Source of the DNA: Ensifer adhaerens
GTDB lineage: Bacteria > Pseudomonadota > Alphaproteobacteria > Rhizobiales > Rhizobiaceae
Reading direction: 5' to 3'
Assembly (NCBI RefSeq): GCF_013283195.1
Contig: NZ_JABEKT010000001.1
Span: 1,644,409-1,708,408, forward strand
DNA: 64,000 nt
Shown here in pieces: positions 45,435 to 54,548 of the stretch (position 1 is the stretch's first letter; every line of letters begins with the position of its first letter). The notes under the pieces were generated by a model that worked only from the letters and a program-made list of their open reading frames with translations, was not told the origin of the DNA and made no database searches. Both the position numbers and the translations under genes were made by a program.

Positions 45435-46232
45435 CTACGGGCCGACGGTTCCGTGTAGATCCGCGCCCATGCGATGGGAAAGCTGCGTTGCGATGCGTTT
45501 CACGTTGGCGATTGCCTTTTGCTGGATGCTGTCATTGACAGCCTCGTTCGGTAAGCTGACTGCAACCCCGGCGATGGGTCGATTTCGGGAATCGAGCACG
45601 GTGGCCCCGAAGCACACGATTCCTTCCGCGACCTGCTCGTCATCGCAGCTATAACCCACCCTGCGAACTTCCTGCAGTTCCTTGAGCAAGTCGTCAACGT
45701 CCTGAACGCTCCTTGGCGTGCGCACAGGCGGTAGCCCTTCCGGATACAGTCTGCGCACTTCAAAGTCGCTCATGTGGCTGAGAAACGCCTTCCCGGTAGC
45801 TGTGAACGCGGCCGGAAGGCGCATACCGGTTCGGAAGTCGATGCGAGTGTTGCTCAACTCCGAGTTTCGGGCGGCGATGTAGACCACTTCTGCTCCCTCG
45901 AGCACCGTCAGGGTGATGGTGGCACCAGGTAACTCTGTCTCCTGGTCCCAGATGGACGCGAATTCGGTGGCGACGTCCGACTGAAGGGTAAACGCGTTCG
46001 ACCACCGCATCACATGCGGCCCGAGTTGAAAGGTCTGATCATTCCGTCGGATCAACAGCTCAAGATTGATTAACGTATGGCACAGCGTGTGCACCGAACT
46101 TCTCGCGATCTTCAGTTCACGAGAAAGATCGGAAAGACTCAGAAAGCTCCTGGACCGGGCCACCAGGTCGAGAATCCGCGCGCCACGTTCAAGCGCTGGC
46201 ACATGTTTGGCTTTGCGCGTCTGTGGATCCAT
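45435..46232 (-). CDS. IclR-family transcription regulator, divergent from catabolic operon
   Basis: A 265-residue IclR protein. Helix-turn-helix: ILDLVARSRSFLSLSDLSRELKIARSSVHTLCHTL. The effector domain contains RTGMRLPAAFTATGKAFLSHM and GYSCDDEQVAEGIVCFGATVLDS. It shares length and many residues with the IclR protein at 44467 (for example HVMRWSNAF against HVLRWSNGF), so the two are paralogues. It is divergent from the lactonase-transporter gene run and is the most likely direct regulator of it. Confidence 0.93.
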   Translation of the reverse strand: MDPQTRKAKHVPALERGARILDLVARSRSFLSLSDLSRELKIARSSVHTLCHTLINLELLIRRNDQTFQLGPHVMRWSNAFTLQSDVATEFASIWDQETELPGATITLTVLEGAEVVYIAARNSELSNTRIDFRTGMRLPAAFTATGKAFLSHMSDFEVRRLYPEGLPPVRTPRSVQDVDDLLKELQEVRRVGYSCDDEQVAEGIVCFGATVLDSRNRPIAGVAVSLPNEAVNDSIQQKAIANVKRIATQLSHRMGADLHGTVGP

Positions 46233-46303
46233 GAGCCCTCCCGACTTTGTCTCTTCCGGCGCCGCTTTTCCTCTTGACAGTCGTATAACCTGGCGATTAG
46301 CGT

Positions 46304-46342
46304 CCTGTCTACTGAAAAGTGTTCAGCATATTGAACGACAGG
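46304..46342. promoter_or_regulatory. Nested palindromes, candidate IclR operator
   Basis: GTTCA, 6 bp, TGAAC (46321-46336) lies inside a wider inverted repeat CCTGTC (46304-46309) and GACAGG (46337-46342). The position between the divergent IclR gene and the first operon gene suits a BlcR/IclR-type operator. A TTGACA hexamer at 46274 could be a -35 element, but no convincing -10 was found. Confidence 0.45.
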
Positions 46343-46399
46343 CGAAGGGGAGGGGCGAGTTCCCGTCCATTTCGGGTCGTGCTTCTTTGGGAGGTTTGC

Positions 46400-46789
46400 A
46401 TGGCATTGAACGTCCGCGACTGGGCTGTAAAGTTCGGGGAGGCGACCGATCGCGACCCGACAATAGGGGCAATGGCGCGCTATTACACGTGCACGTTCCT
46501 CTGGGACATGGGCACGCAGAAGATCATCGTGGAGATGGTCGACGGCAAAACCTACAGAATCAACACGGATCCCCAGCCGCTCGACGCCTATGACTTCGCG
46601 TTGAAGGCAAGCCCGGCGACCTGGCGTGAGTTCGCCAAGCCTATCCCCGACCCAATGTATCACGGAATCTGGTCGGCGAGCTTCCGACGCGATCTGAAGA
46701 TCGAGGGCAACATCCTCGTGATGATGCAGAACCTGCGCAACTTCACCGTCCAATTTGAACTCTTGCGCAAAGTCGGTGTGCCGGTCTGA
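46400..46789 (+). CDS. Small SCP2-like protein
   Basis: A 129-residue protein without signal or membrane segment. The pattern IIVEMVDGKTYRINTDPQPLDAYDFALKASPATWREF, followed by an NLRNF segment near the C-terminus, resembles the SCP2 sterol-carrier fold that binds lipophilic ligands. This is a weak assignment by pattern only. GGGAGGTTT precedes the ATG. First gene of the + strand run; it may present a hydrophobic substrate to the hydrolase encoded next. Confidence 0.6.
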   Translation: MALNVRDWAVKFGEATDRDPTIGAMARYYTCTFLWDMGTQKIIVEMVDGKTYRINTDPQPLDAYDFALKASPATWREFAKPIPDPMYHGIWSASFRRDLKIEGNILVMMQNLRNFTVQFELLRKVGVPV

Positions 46790-46817
46790 GCAGAATTCGA
46801 TCTGAAGGAACATTGGA

Positions 46818-47666
46818 ATGGCAAAGCATTCTCCAGTCATCGGCCGTTACGTGACGATCAACGTGGATGGCTATGAATACAAGGTTTTCTATCTGCGCAA
46901 CGGGACGGGCGTTCCGGTGATGTGCCAGCACACGGCTGGTTGCCACAATCACCAATGGCGCGGACTCCTTGAAGACGAATCCATCACCAAGGATTACGAC
47001 ATCATTGCCTACGATCTGGCACGTCACGGCAAATCCGACCCGCCGTTGAACCGCGAATGGTGGAAGGAGGAATACACCCTCACCGCCAGCCACTACATGA
47101 ACTTCATCATCGCGCTGTCGGAGGCGCTGGAACTCGACCGCCCGATCTTCATGGGATCGAGCTTCGGCGGCAACGTTGCTCTCCAGCTCGCTCTGCATCA
47201 TCCCGACAAGTTCCGCGCCGTCATCCCGGTGGAAGCCGCGGAACATGCGCCGGGCTTCTACCTTGATTGGTGGCGCCATCCGCACGCCAATGCTGCCCAG
47301 GTCTGCGCCAGTGGCGTGTGGGACTTGATGGCCCCCCAGAGCCCTGACATGGACCGCTGGTTGACCTGGCACTACTACAGCCAGGGCTCCGAAGTTTTCA
47401 AAGGCGATCTCTACTTCTACTCCATCGATCACGACCTACGCGGCAAGCTGGAAAACATCGATACCAAGCGCTGCCCCGTGATCATGATGACCGGCACGTA
47501 CGACTATCTGACCCCGCCCGAGGCGACGGAAAATACGGCCAGACAGATTCCGGGCGGCATCTACATCGAGATGGAAGACATCGGCCATTTCCCGATGTCT
47601 GAAAACTACCCGTTGTTTGCGGTGTACCTCAAAGAGGCTCTCCGCATCATCGACGAGCGCACCTGA
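46818..47666 (+). CDS. Alpha/beta hydrolase
   Basis: A 282-residue hydrolase. The nucleophile elbow is GSSFGGN with the serine near residue 116. The oxyanion region MCQHTAGCHNHQW and the C-terminal DIGHFPMSENY with the catalytic His complete the triad; an Asp in TYDYLTPPEA is the likely acid. Strand DYDIIAYDLARHGKSDPP is typical of the epoxide hydrolase/esterase superfamily. GAAGGAA precedes the ATG. It is placed directly before a lactonase, suggesting ester or lactone hydrolysis in sequence. Confidence 0.88.
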   Translation: MAKHSPVIGRYVTINVDGYEYKVFYLRNGTGVPVMCQHTAGCHNHQWRGLLEDESITKDYDIIAYDLARHGKSDPPLNREWWKEEYTLTASHYMNFIIALSEALELDRPIFMGSSFGGNVALQLALHHPDKFRAVIPVEAAEHAPGFYLDWWRHPHANAAQVCASGVWDLMAPQSPDMDRWLTWHYYSQGSEVFKGDLYFYSIDHDLRGKLENIDTKRCPVIMMTGTYDYLTPPEATENTARQIPGGIYIEMEDIGHFPMSENYPLFAVYLKEALRIIDERT

Positions 47667-47695
47667 TCGATGAACAGCGACAACGAGGCTTACCT

Positions 47696-48631
47696 ATGAA
47701 AATCATCGAGTTTGATGAAAAAGGGCGCCGTGTCGAGGCCGAGGGAAAATCGGCGTCGCCGAGGAGCAGCGGCTCGGCTCTGGCCCCCCGTCCCCAATTC
47801 TCCCCGGCCCTGAAGGAAGCGCCACGTTCCCGGCGCAAGTCTTCGGGGATCGAATTGCATATGTTCCAAACCGGAACTCTTCGAACGAAGGTGAAGTACA
47901 TCAAGATGAACCAGGGCGATGGGGACATCGAGATCCCCGTGCCATGGTTCCTGATCAAGCACCCGCAAGGCAATGTCGTAATCGATGGCGGCAACGCGGT
48001 AGAGGCCGCCATCGACAAGCATGGTCATTGGGGCAAGGTCGTCGAGACGTACGATCCTATCATGGCGGTCTCGGAGAACTGCGTCGACCAGCTCAAAATG
48101 GTCGACGTGGCGCCGCATGATGTCCGCTACGTCTTGCAGTCGCACCTTCATCTGGACCACACCGGCGCCATCGGTCGGTTCCCGCGCGCTCAGTACTACG
48201 TTCAGCGAAGCGAGTACGACTACGCTTTGAAGCCGCACTGGTTTTCAGCGGGCGCCTACATTCGTTCTGACTTCGATCGCCCGGGATTGAACTGGAAATT
48301 CCTCGGCGGAGAAGTCACCGACAATTACGACCTCTTCGGCGACGGAACGGTTCGGATGATCTTCACGCCGGGCCATTCTCCCGGGCACCAGTCTTTTCTA
48401 ATCAATCTGCCGAAAAGCGGTCCGATCCTGCTCACCATCGACGCAGCCTACACAAAGGACCACTGGGAGAATCGGGCTCTGCCCGGACTCGTGGTCTCAT
48501 CGGCGCAGGCGGCGGATTCAGTCGCCAAGCTCCATCGGATCGCAGCCTCGACCGGGGCGACCGTCATCACCGGCCACGATCCGCAGGCCTGGGCAGGCGT
48601 CCGGAAGGCGCCGCACGACTTCTATGACTGA
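47696..48631 (+). CDS. blcC: BlcC/AttM-like lactonase with N-terminal extension
   Basis: A 311-residue metallo-beta-lactamase-fold lactonase. From about residue 57 the sequence closely follows agrobacterial AttM/BlcC as I remember it: GTLRTKVKYIKMNQGDG, FLIKHPQGNVVIDGGNAVE, the zinc motif QSHLHLDHTGAIGRFP, FTPGHSPGHQSFL and VITGHDPQAW. BlcC hydrolyses gamma-butyrolactone and acyl-homoserine lactones. The first ~55 residues, rich in Arg, Ser and Pro, are an extra segment not present in BlcC; GAGG upstream of ATG 47696 supports translation from there. Confidence 0.88.
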   Translation: MKIIEFDEKGRRVEAEGKSASPRSSGSALAPRPQFSPALKEAPRSRRKSSGIELHMFQTGTLRTKVKYIKMNQGDGDIEIPVPWFLIKHPQGNVVIDGGNAVEAAIDKHGHWGKVVETYDPIMAVSENCVDQLKMVDVAPHDVRYVLQSHLHLDHTGAIGRFPRAQYYVQRSEYDYALKPHWFSAGAYIRSDFDRPGLNWKFLGGEVTDNYDLFGDGTVRMIFTPGHSPGHQSFLINLPKSGPILLTIDAAYTKDHWENRALPGLVVSSAQAADSVAKLHRIAASTGATVITGHDPQAWAGVRKAPHDFYD

Positions 48632-48673
48632 CGCATGAATCGCAACGACAGCATATCAACTGGAGGAGGACGT

Positions 48674-49840
48674 ATGCTTAAGACTATCGCGTATGCAGCA
48701 GCAGTTCTGGGCGCGCTCACGACGAGCACGCTGGCGGAGGGGCTGGACGAACTCAAACCCGACGTCGTCGAACGTCTCTATAACAAAGATATGCTTGATC
48801 CCGCGCAACCGATCGGCGCGAGCAAGTGGCGGGATTTCAAAGCGAAGAAGGGACCGCCTTGGAAGATCGGATACGCGTCGTCCTATGCCGGAAACACCTG
48901 GCGTGCCGCGGCCATGAACGAACTGCAGAACGAGATCGTTCCCGAGTGGAAGGAACTTGGTCTCCTTTCTGAACTCGTCGTGACACAGTCCAATCTCAAC
49001 GACTCCACACAGATTCAGCAGATTCGCCAGCTCGTCGATCAGGGCGTGGACGCCGTCATTCTCTGCTGCTCGAATCCCACCGCGTTGAACGCATCCGTCA
49101 AATACGCGGCTGCCAAGGGTGTTCCGGTGTTTTCCATGACCGGCTACCTGACTTCCGAATATGCGATCAACTCGTCCGTCAACTACCACGTGGGCGGCTA
49201 CGAGATCGGCAAGGCGATGGTCGAACAGCTCGGCGGCAAGGGAAATGTTCTGGTCGTCGAAGGCATTCCGGGAACGTCGGGCTCGGACAGCCAGAACCGC
49301 GGTGTTCTCGCCGGCCTTGCAACATCGTCGGACATCAAAGTCGTTGGCTCTGTGGCCGGCATGTGGACCGACCAGGTCGCCCAAGGCGAAGTCCAGAAAT
49401 GGCTGGCGACGAATCCTGGAAAGCTCGACGGCATCGTGGTGCAGTCGGCGGCTGAAATGGGCGTGCTGCGCGCGGTGCAGCAGGCTGGTCGCGGAGACAT
49501 CCCGGTCGCAATCGGAGGCGAGCTGGGCGCGCTTTGCTACTGGCGGCAGAACCCGAACTACATCAACACCTCGTTCCAACTGTGGCCCCCGGCCGACGAC
49601 ATGGCACTGATGTGGCACGTCATGATGCGCACGCTGCAGGGGCAGGGGCCGAAGGTCCAGTCGATCCTTGTGGATCCGGTCAAGATTACGTTCGATGACC
49701 TGAAGAAGTTGATGAACGAAGATTGCTCGGTCGACAGCGCAGAGTGGCTGAAGGTCGGTGCGAAAGGCTGGGGTTACGACCCCTCGTATCTGGACGATTT
49801 CTTCCTTCGCCCGGCGGATCCACGCGCTTACAAGCCGTGA
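48674..49840 (+). CDS. Periplasmic sugar-binding protein (RbsB-like) of ABC importer
   Basis: A 388-residue secreted protein of the type 1 periplasmic-binding fold. The signal peptide (MLKTIAYAAAVLGALTTSTLA) ends at TLA before EGL. The core IGYASSYAGNTWRAAAMNELQ, QLVDQGVDAVILCCSNP and VLVVEGIPGTSGSDSQNRG is typical of ribose/autoinducer-2 type proteins. GGAGGAGG precedes ATG 48674; a start 13 codons upstream lacks this. It feeds the fused ATPase and two permeases that follow. Ligand unknown; a lactone or hydroxyacid is suggested by context. Confidence 0.9.
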   Translation: MLKTIAYAAAVLGALTTSTLAEGLDELKPDVVERLYNKDMLDPAQPIGASKWRDFKAKKGPPWKIGYASSYAGNTWRAAAMNELQNEIVPEWKELGLLSELVVTQSNLNDSTQIQQIRQLVDQGVDAVILCCSNPTALNASVKYAAAKGVPVFSMTGYLTSEYAINSSVNYHVGGYEIGKAMVEQLGGKGNVLVVEGIPGTSGSDSQNRGVLAGLATSSDIKVVGSVAGMWTDQVAQGEVQKWLATNPGKLDGIVVQSAAEMGVLRAVQQAGRGDIPVAIGGELGALCYWRQNPNYINTSFQLWPPADDMALMWHVMMRTLQGQGPKVQSILVDPVKITFDDLKKLMNEDCSVDSAEWLKVGAKGWGYDPSYLDDFFLRPADPRAYKP

Positions 49841-49848
49841 GGCGAAAG

Positions 49849-49868
49849 GGGCCGCGCGAATGCGGCCC
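49849..49868 (+). other. Intercistronic hairpin after binding-protein gene
   Basis: Arms GGGCCGC and GCGGCCC enclose a 6-nt loop, 8 bp after the binding-protein stop. It has the same position as the hairpin at 27150 in the other importer and probably favours binding-protein over ATPase expression. Confidence 0.6.
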
Positions 49869-49928
49869 ATCCTCTCTAGTCCACAATTGAATCCTTTTGG
49901 TCGTCGCTTTCAGCGGACGGGATGAATC

Positions 49929-51746
49929 ATGACGTCTTCCGCCACAGAAACTACCCAGATCGCATCTCGAGACACCGTCGTCGTGCGTGGTGTAAAAAAG
50001 TACTTCGGCCCGACGCGGGCCTTGGACGGCGCCTCCTTCTCGGCGCGCGCCGGGGAAATCCACGCGATCGTAGGCGGCAACGGATGCGGAAAGAGCACGA
50101 TGGCCAAGGTGGTCTCCGGTGTTCTTCCTATCGATAGCGGGACCGTATCCATTCTGGGCGAGACTCCCTCCACGCCGGCGGAGAGCCGAGCCCTCGGCAT
50201 TTCGACGGTCTACCAGGAAGTCCTGGTCGCCGACGAAAGCTCGATCGTCGACAACATTTTCATGGGAGCAGACCACCTCTTTACCAAGACCCTCTCCCAG
50301 GAGCGGAAAGTTAGCCGCGCCGCCGAGTTGATGGAAGAGCTCGCCGGAGAACCGGTCGATCCTCACGCACTTGTCGGAACGCTGCCACTCGGACTGAAGC
50401 AGTGGATCACGATCGCCCGCGCCCTGCTTTCAGAACCGAAGATCCTCATCCTCGACGAGAGTTCCGCAGCGCTCGACTTCGATTCCACCGAGCGGCTCTT
50501 CGCCAAGATGAGGGCGCTTCGCGACAGGGGGACGACGATCCTGATCGTTACACACCGCATCGCGGAGCTTGTCCGGATTTCCGATCGCGCCACCGTGTTC
50601 CGCGACGGTCGCGACGTCGGGATCCTGGAAAAGGCGGACATCACCGAGAAGAACCTTCTCGCGCTCATGACCGGCGAAGACCGCAGCGGGCACAGCGCGA
50701 CGACCGCCCCAATCCCAAAGACAAACGAACGCGCACTGAAGGCACGCAACGTCGCTGTCTGGCGAAACGGCAGGACCTTCGATTTCGATCTGCGACGTGG
50801 CGAAATCGTCGGCGTCGCCGGACTCGACGGCCAGGGCCAGGATGCCTTCGTCCGAGTTCTTGCAGGCGTGATCCCCGCGTCCAACGGGGCGGTCCAGGTG
50901 GCTTCCCGTCACGGAACCTGGTCGCCAGTGCGGAATCTGCCCGAGGCCGTCAAAGGCAAGATCGCCTACGTGTCCGGCGATCGCAAGCGCGAAGGAATTT
51001 TCGCGTCGCTGTCGATTTTCGAGAACATGGTGATGCCGCTCTACCGCGAGAAGAAGCGGGGCGGCATCCTTGGATTCGTCGATCGTGGCCCCCTCGGCAC
51101 GATCTTCAAGCGTGAAGCCGAGAACCTCCTTATCAAGTTCGGTGCCAAAGAGGACCGGATCACCTCCCTTTCGGGTGGAAACCAGCAGAAGGTTCTGATC
51201 GGCCGTGGCTTTGCAATGCGGCCCGACGTGATCATCCTGAACGACCCGGCGCGAGGCATCGACGTCGGTGCGAAAACGGAGCTCTACAAGCACCTCCGGA
51301 CGTTCGCTGAAGAGGGCAGAGCCGTCATCTATCTCTCTTCCGAAATTGAGGAGTTCCTCGGATTCGCCACCAGGGTCGTCGTCTTCCGGGACGGAGCCCC
51401 ATTCGACGCCTTTGATGGCCGGAGTCTCGATCCCAAGCGAGTGCTCGAGGCCATGTTCGGCCAAACGGCGGGCCATGGGCTCACCGGTCCGTTCGGTCTT
51501 TCGCCACATCGAGCGTCGGGGCTGATGCCCGTCGCCGCGGCCGGCGATGGCGTCCGAGTTACCGTGCAGATTCCACCGGAAATAAAGGCCACACTGAGAG
51601 TCGGGGACACGCTTCCGACGTTCAGCGCGACGCCAACGGAGCGGTTCGTGCCGCTTCCCCGCTCCGAAGACAAAATCGCCTCTAAGTCAATTCGGGTCGT
51701 CGAATTCGACGATCTCGGCGCCAAACGTCAAGGGAGCCGGAAATGA
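49929..51746 (+). CDS. Fused double ATPase of ribose-type ABC importer
   Basis: A 605-residue RbsA/MglA-like protein with two ATPase domains. Domain 1: Walker A GGNGCGKST, atypical signature LPLGLKQWI, Walker B LILDESSAAL. Domain 2: degenerate Walker A GLDGQGQDA, canonical signature LSGGNQQKV, Walker B VIILNDPARGID (Asp where Glu is usual). One catalytic site is therefore complete, as in RbsA. The last ~100 residues (after 505) are an extension beyond the usual ~500-residue length, with no motif I know. It overlaps the next gene by 4 bp. Confidence 0.92.
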   Translation: MTSSATETTQIASRDTVVVRGVKKYFGPTRALDGASFSARAGEIHAIVGGNGCGKSTMAKVVSGVLPIDSGTVSILGETPSTPAESRALGISTVYQEVLVADESSIVDNIFMGADHLFTKTLSQERKVSRAAELMEELAGEPVDPHALVGTLPLGLKQWITIARALLSEPKILILDESSAALDFDSTERLFAKMRALRDRGTTILIVTHRIAELVRISDRATVFRDGRDVGILEKADITEKNLLALMTGEDRSGHSATTAPIPKTNERALKARNVAVWRNGRTFDFDLRRGEIVGVAGLDGQGQDAFVRVLAGVIPASNGAVQVASRHGTWSPVRNLPEAVKGKIAYVSGDRKREGIFASLSIFENMVMPLYREKKRGGILGFVDRGPLGTIFKREAENLLIKFGAKEDRITSLSGGNQQKVLIGRGFAMRPDVIILNDPARGIDVGAKTELYKHLRTFAEEGRAVIYLSSEIEEFLGFATRVVVFRDGAPFDAFDGRSLDPKRVLEAMFGQTAGHGLTGPFGLSPHRASGLMPVAAAGDGVRVTVQIPPEIKATLRVGDTLPTFSATPTERFVPLPRSEDKIASKSIRVVEFDDLGAKRQGSRK

Positions 51747-53140
51747 GCGCTTCGGCTATAAATACCATCACCGCTGCGACAAAATCGGTCGTGGCCGAAG
51801 CCCAAGGGGGACGGTCGAATCCCTTCCTCCTTATGCCGATCACCCTCTTCTTCGCGCTCCTCTCGGTCGCCGTGCTGAGAGCGCCGAGCCTCATGAGCGC
51901 GTCGGGTATCGGCGCTGCGATCATCGTGGTTACGCCCCTCATTCTCGCCACCTACGCCCTGATGGCATCGACCATCGCGGGACGAGGCACCATCGACCTG
52001 TCGGTCGGCCCGCTGATCGGCTTCATCAACGTCACGATGATCCAACTCCATGCGGCGGGACTGCTTGAAAGTCCGATTCCGGTCTTCCTGTACTGCATGG
52101 GAGTGGGCGCTGCCTACCAGCTCATCTTCTCGCTGATCGTCATCTATGTCCGTGTCCAACCGATCATCGTCTCGCTCTCCGGATATCTTGCGCTGACCGG
52201 GATCAACCTTGTCATTCTCCCGCGACCGGGTGGGACGGCTCCTGCTTTCATGGAGGAGTGGGGCTTCGGGATCGAAATCTTCTCTCCCATTCTGGTCATT
52301 CTGCTACTGGCCACCACTGCCTGGCTCCTCTTCACCGCGACGGCCTTCTACACGCACCTGCGTCTGATGGGTTCCGATGAACGCGCCGCCTACACCTCGG
52401 GCGTTCCAATCACGATTGTACGCATCGGCGCGCATCTGATTTCCGGGTGCTTCGCCGGGCTCGCATCTATCTGCTTTACCGCTCTGATCTCATCGGGCGA
52501 TCCTTCGCAGGGGACGACCTACACGCTCATCGCGGTCACGGCCCTCGTGCTCGGTGGCGCATCGCTTGGGGGCGGCCGGGGCGGCGTATTTGGTTCGGCC
52601 CTCGGCGCACTAAATCTTTACCTGATCACCTACGTGCTTTCGTCGTTCAACTTCGGATCGGTCCAGAGCTTCGTGACGAATCTGGCCTACGGCGTTATCC
52701 TGGTGATCTCCCTGCTGATGACGCTGCTCATTCCCGTGATCCAGCGCTACATCCGCAACTTCTCGCCACTTCTCTATTTCGTTGCGCTGTCCGTCGTCGT
52801 TCTCGGTATCATCCTTCATGCGACCTTCGATTATGGCTCGCTCGGTGCGGTCGGCGTGTATGTCCCCGGTCCTTTCAGCCTGCAAGCGGCGCTCACCGCG
52901 CCACTGGAGACGGCTTCGCTCACCACCGAGACCGAGGCCCTGCGTCTTGCGGCCGCTCCGCTCGTGTTTTCATCGATCATCCTGATCATCGTCGCGGTTT
53001 TCCTTCGACTGGCCATCGGTCAATCAAGCAGACGGACGATCGGACCCGCTGTCGCTGTCGTCGTGGCCGCCCTTGCGCTTGCCGGAGCTTACGTGATCGC
53101 CGAGGGCGCTAACACCACGCAGACTGAGGTGATAAAGTAA
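51743..53140 (+). CDS. Ribose-type ABC permease with C-terminal extension
   Basis: A 465-residue permease of the RbsC family, usually about 320-350 residues. The core motif is GRGTIDLSVGPLIGFINV near the middle helices and VLGGASLGGGRGGVFGSALGALNL. After the core, about 130 residues add three hydrophobic segments (SPLLYFVALSVVVLGIILHA, AAPLVFSSIILIIVAVFL, VAVVVAALALAGAYVIA). The ATG overlaps the ATPase stop by 4 bp; the stop overlaps the next start by one base. Confidence 0.9.
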   Translation: MSASAINTITAATKSVVAEAQGGRSNPFLLMPITLFFALLSVAVLRAPSLMSASGIGAAIIVVTPLILATYALMASTIAGRGTIDLSVGPLIGFINVTMIQLHAAGLLESPIPVFLYCMGVGAAYQLIFSLIVIYVRVQPIIVSLSGYLALTGINLVILPRPGGTAPAFMEEWGFGIEIFSPILVILLLATTAWLLFTATAFYTHLRLMGSDERAAYTSGVPITIVRIGAHLISGCFAGLASICFTALISSGDPSQGTTYTLIAVTALVLGGASLGGGRGGVFGSALGALNLYLITYVLSSFNFGSVQSFVTNLAYGVILVISLLMTLLIPVIQRYIRNFSPLLYFVALSVVVLGIILHATFDYGSLGAVGVYVPGPFSLQAALTAPLETASLTTETEALRLAAAPLVFSSIILIIVAVFLRLAIGQSSRRTIGPAVAVVVAALALAGAYVIAEGANTTQTEVIK

Positions 53141-54501
53141 TGGACAAGCTGCCGCAACTCAGCCTTCCGGCCAGAATTCTCGGCCTCGTCATTGGCATCA
53201 TTCTGACCGTTATCGGGATCGGGTTCGGGTTCGCCCAAGCGATTTCCGTCCAAATCATCATTCTGTCGGCTATTGCCACCCTCGTGCTCTTCTACTGGGC
53301 GTGGCGCTATCTCATCGGCCAGTTCATCGACGGCGAGGCGCGGCACACGGACGGGCTCAGTCCGCTTAGGCAAGCCTGGACCCAGTACCGTTGGCCGCTG
53401 CTGGGACTCGGGCTCATTCTGCTCGCTTTCCTGCTGCTGTCGCTGACGGTCGAGGCATTCTTCAACATCTGGAACGTGATCTCGCTGATCATTCTGCTGG
53501 TGATACTCGTTCTCACCAGAACCCTCGGGCGGCAGTTCCAGCAGAACCGTTCGGCATTTATCGGCATCATGGTCCTCGCGGGCCTGTTCTCAGTCGGATC
53601 GATGAACATCGAGGGCTTTTCGTCCGGCAACAACATCAAGTCGATGCTCCTGTTCGCCTCGTTCCTCGGCATAGCCTCGGTCGGCCAGACCCTTGTGGCG
53701 CTGCTGGGCGGACTCGACCTCTCGATCCCGTTCATTATCGGCGGGGCGAACGTCGGTCTCCTGTACCTCATCGGCCTGGGCGTTCCCCCGTGGCTGGCCG
53801 TGATCATCGTCCTCACGATAGGCACGCTGCTCGGTGTGATAAACGGCCTGCTGAGCTATCGGCTTCAGGGACAAGCCCTCATCGTCACGCTCGGAACCGG
53901 ATTCGCGATCTCGGGTGGCGTGCAGATCATCACTTCGATCGGATCGGCCTACTCGGGCAACGTGTTCGGGACGGTTCCCGCCTGGCTCTCCAACTTCTCC
54001 GCGATGAACGGATCGACCTTCGGCCTTCCGTTCCCGCCCGTGATCGCTATCTGGGCTCTGATCGCGATAATCTTGATCATTGGTCTCAGAACCACGGTTT
54101 ATGGCCGCTACCTGTACGCTCTCGGTGTCAACCGCACGTCGGCCAGCCGCATCATGATCTCCGAGATGCGCTACTGGGTCGCCGTCTACGCGTTGTCCGG
54201 CTTCTTCGCAGCGCTCACCGGCGGACTTTTGCTGGGCTGGTCGGGCGGCGGCTTCATCGGTGTCGGCGATCAGTATCTCTTCTTGACCTTGGCCGCGGTG
54301 GTCGTGGGGGGAACCTCCCTCCTCGGCGGCGCAGGGGGCTACGGCTTTACCGTAATCGGGGTGCTCGTCCTTCAGGTGCTCTCCAGCTTCCTGGTCGGCA
54401 TCGGCCTCGATTTCAAGTGGCAACAGTTCATCTTCGGCCTGCTCATTCTGCCGATGGTAGCGCTTTACGCCCGTTCCCCACACATCCGAACGCAGATTTG
54501 A
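53140..54501 (+). CDS. Ribose-type ABC permease with N-terminal extension
   Basis: A 453-residue RbsC-family permease. The core starts near residue 120 and includes GGLDLSIPFIIGGANVGLLY, GTGFAISGGVQII and VVVGGTSLLGGAGGYGFTVIGVLVLQVL. The N-terminal 110 residues carry additional hydrophobic segments (GLVIGIILTVIGIGFGFAQA, then ISVQIIILSAIATLVLFYWAW). With the preceding gene this gives an unusually large transmembrane complex for one importer. Confidence 0.9.
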   Translation: MDKLPQLSLPARILGLVIGIILTVIGIGFGFAQAISVQIIILSAIATLVLFYWAWRYLIGQFIDGEARHTDGLSPLRQAWTQYRWPLLGLGLILLAFLLLSLTVEAFFNIWNVISLIILLVILVLTRTLGRQFQQNRSAFIGIMVLAGLFSVGSMNIEGFSSGNNIKSMLLFASFLGIASVGQTLVALLGGLDLSIPFIIGGANVGLLYLIGLGVPPWLAVIIVLTIGTLLGVINGLLSYRLQGQALIVTLGTGFAISGGVQIITSIGSAYSGNVFGTVPAWLSNFSAMNGSTFGLPFPPVIAIWALIAIILIIGLRTTVYGRYLYALGVNRTSASRIMISEMRYWVAVYALSGFFAALTGGLLLGWSGGGFIGVGDQYLFLTLAAVVVGGTSLLGGAGGYGFTVIGVLVLQVLSSFLVGIGLDFKWQQFIFGLLILPMVALYARSPHIRTQI

Positions 54502-54548
54502 GGAGGTTTGCATGAAACGTACGTATTTCCGCGAAGGGAGACTTTAAA

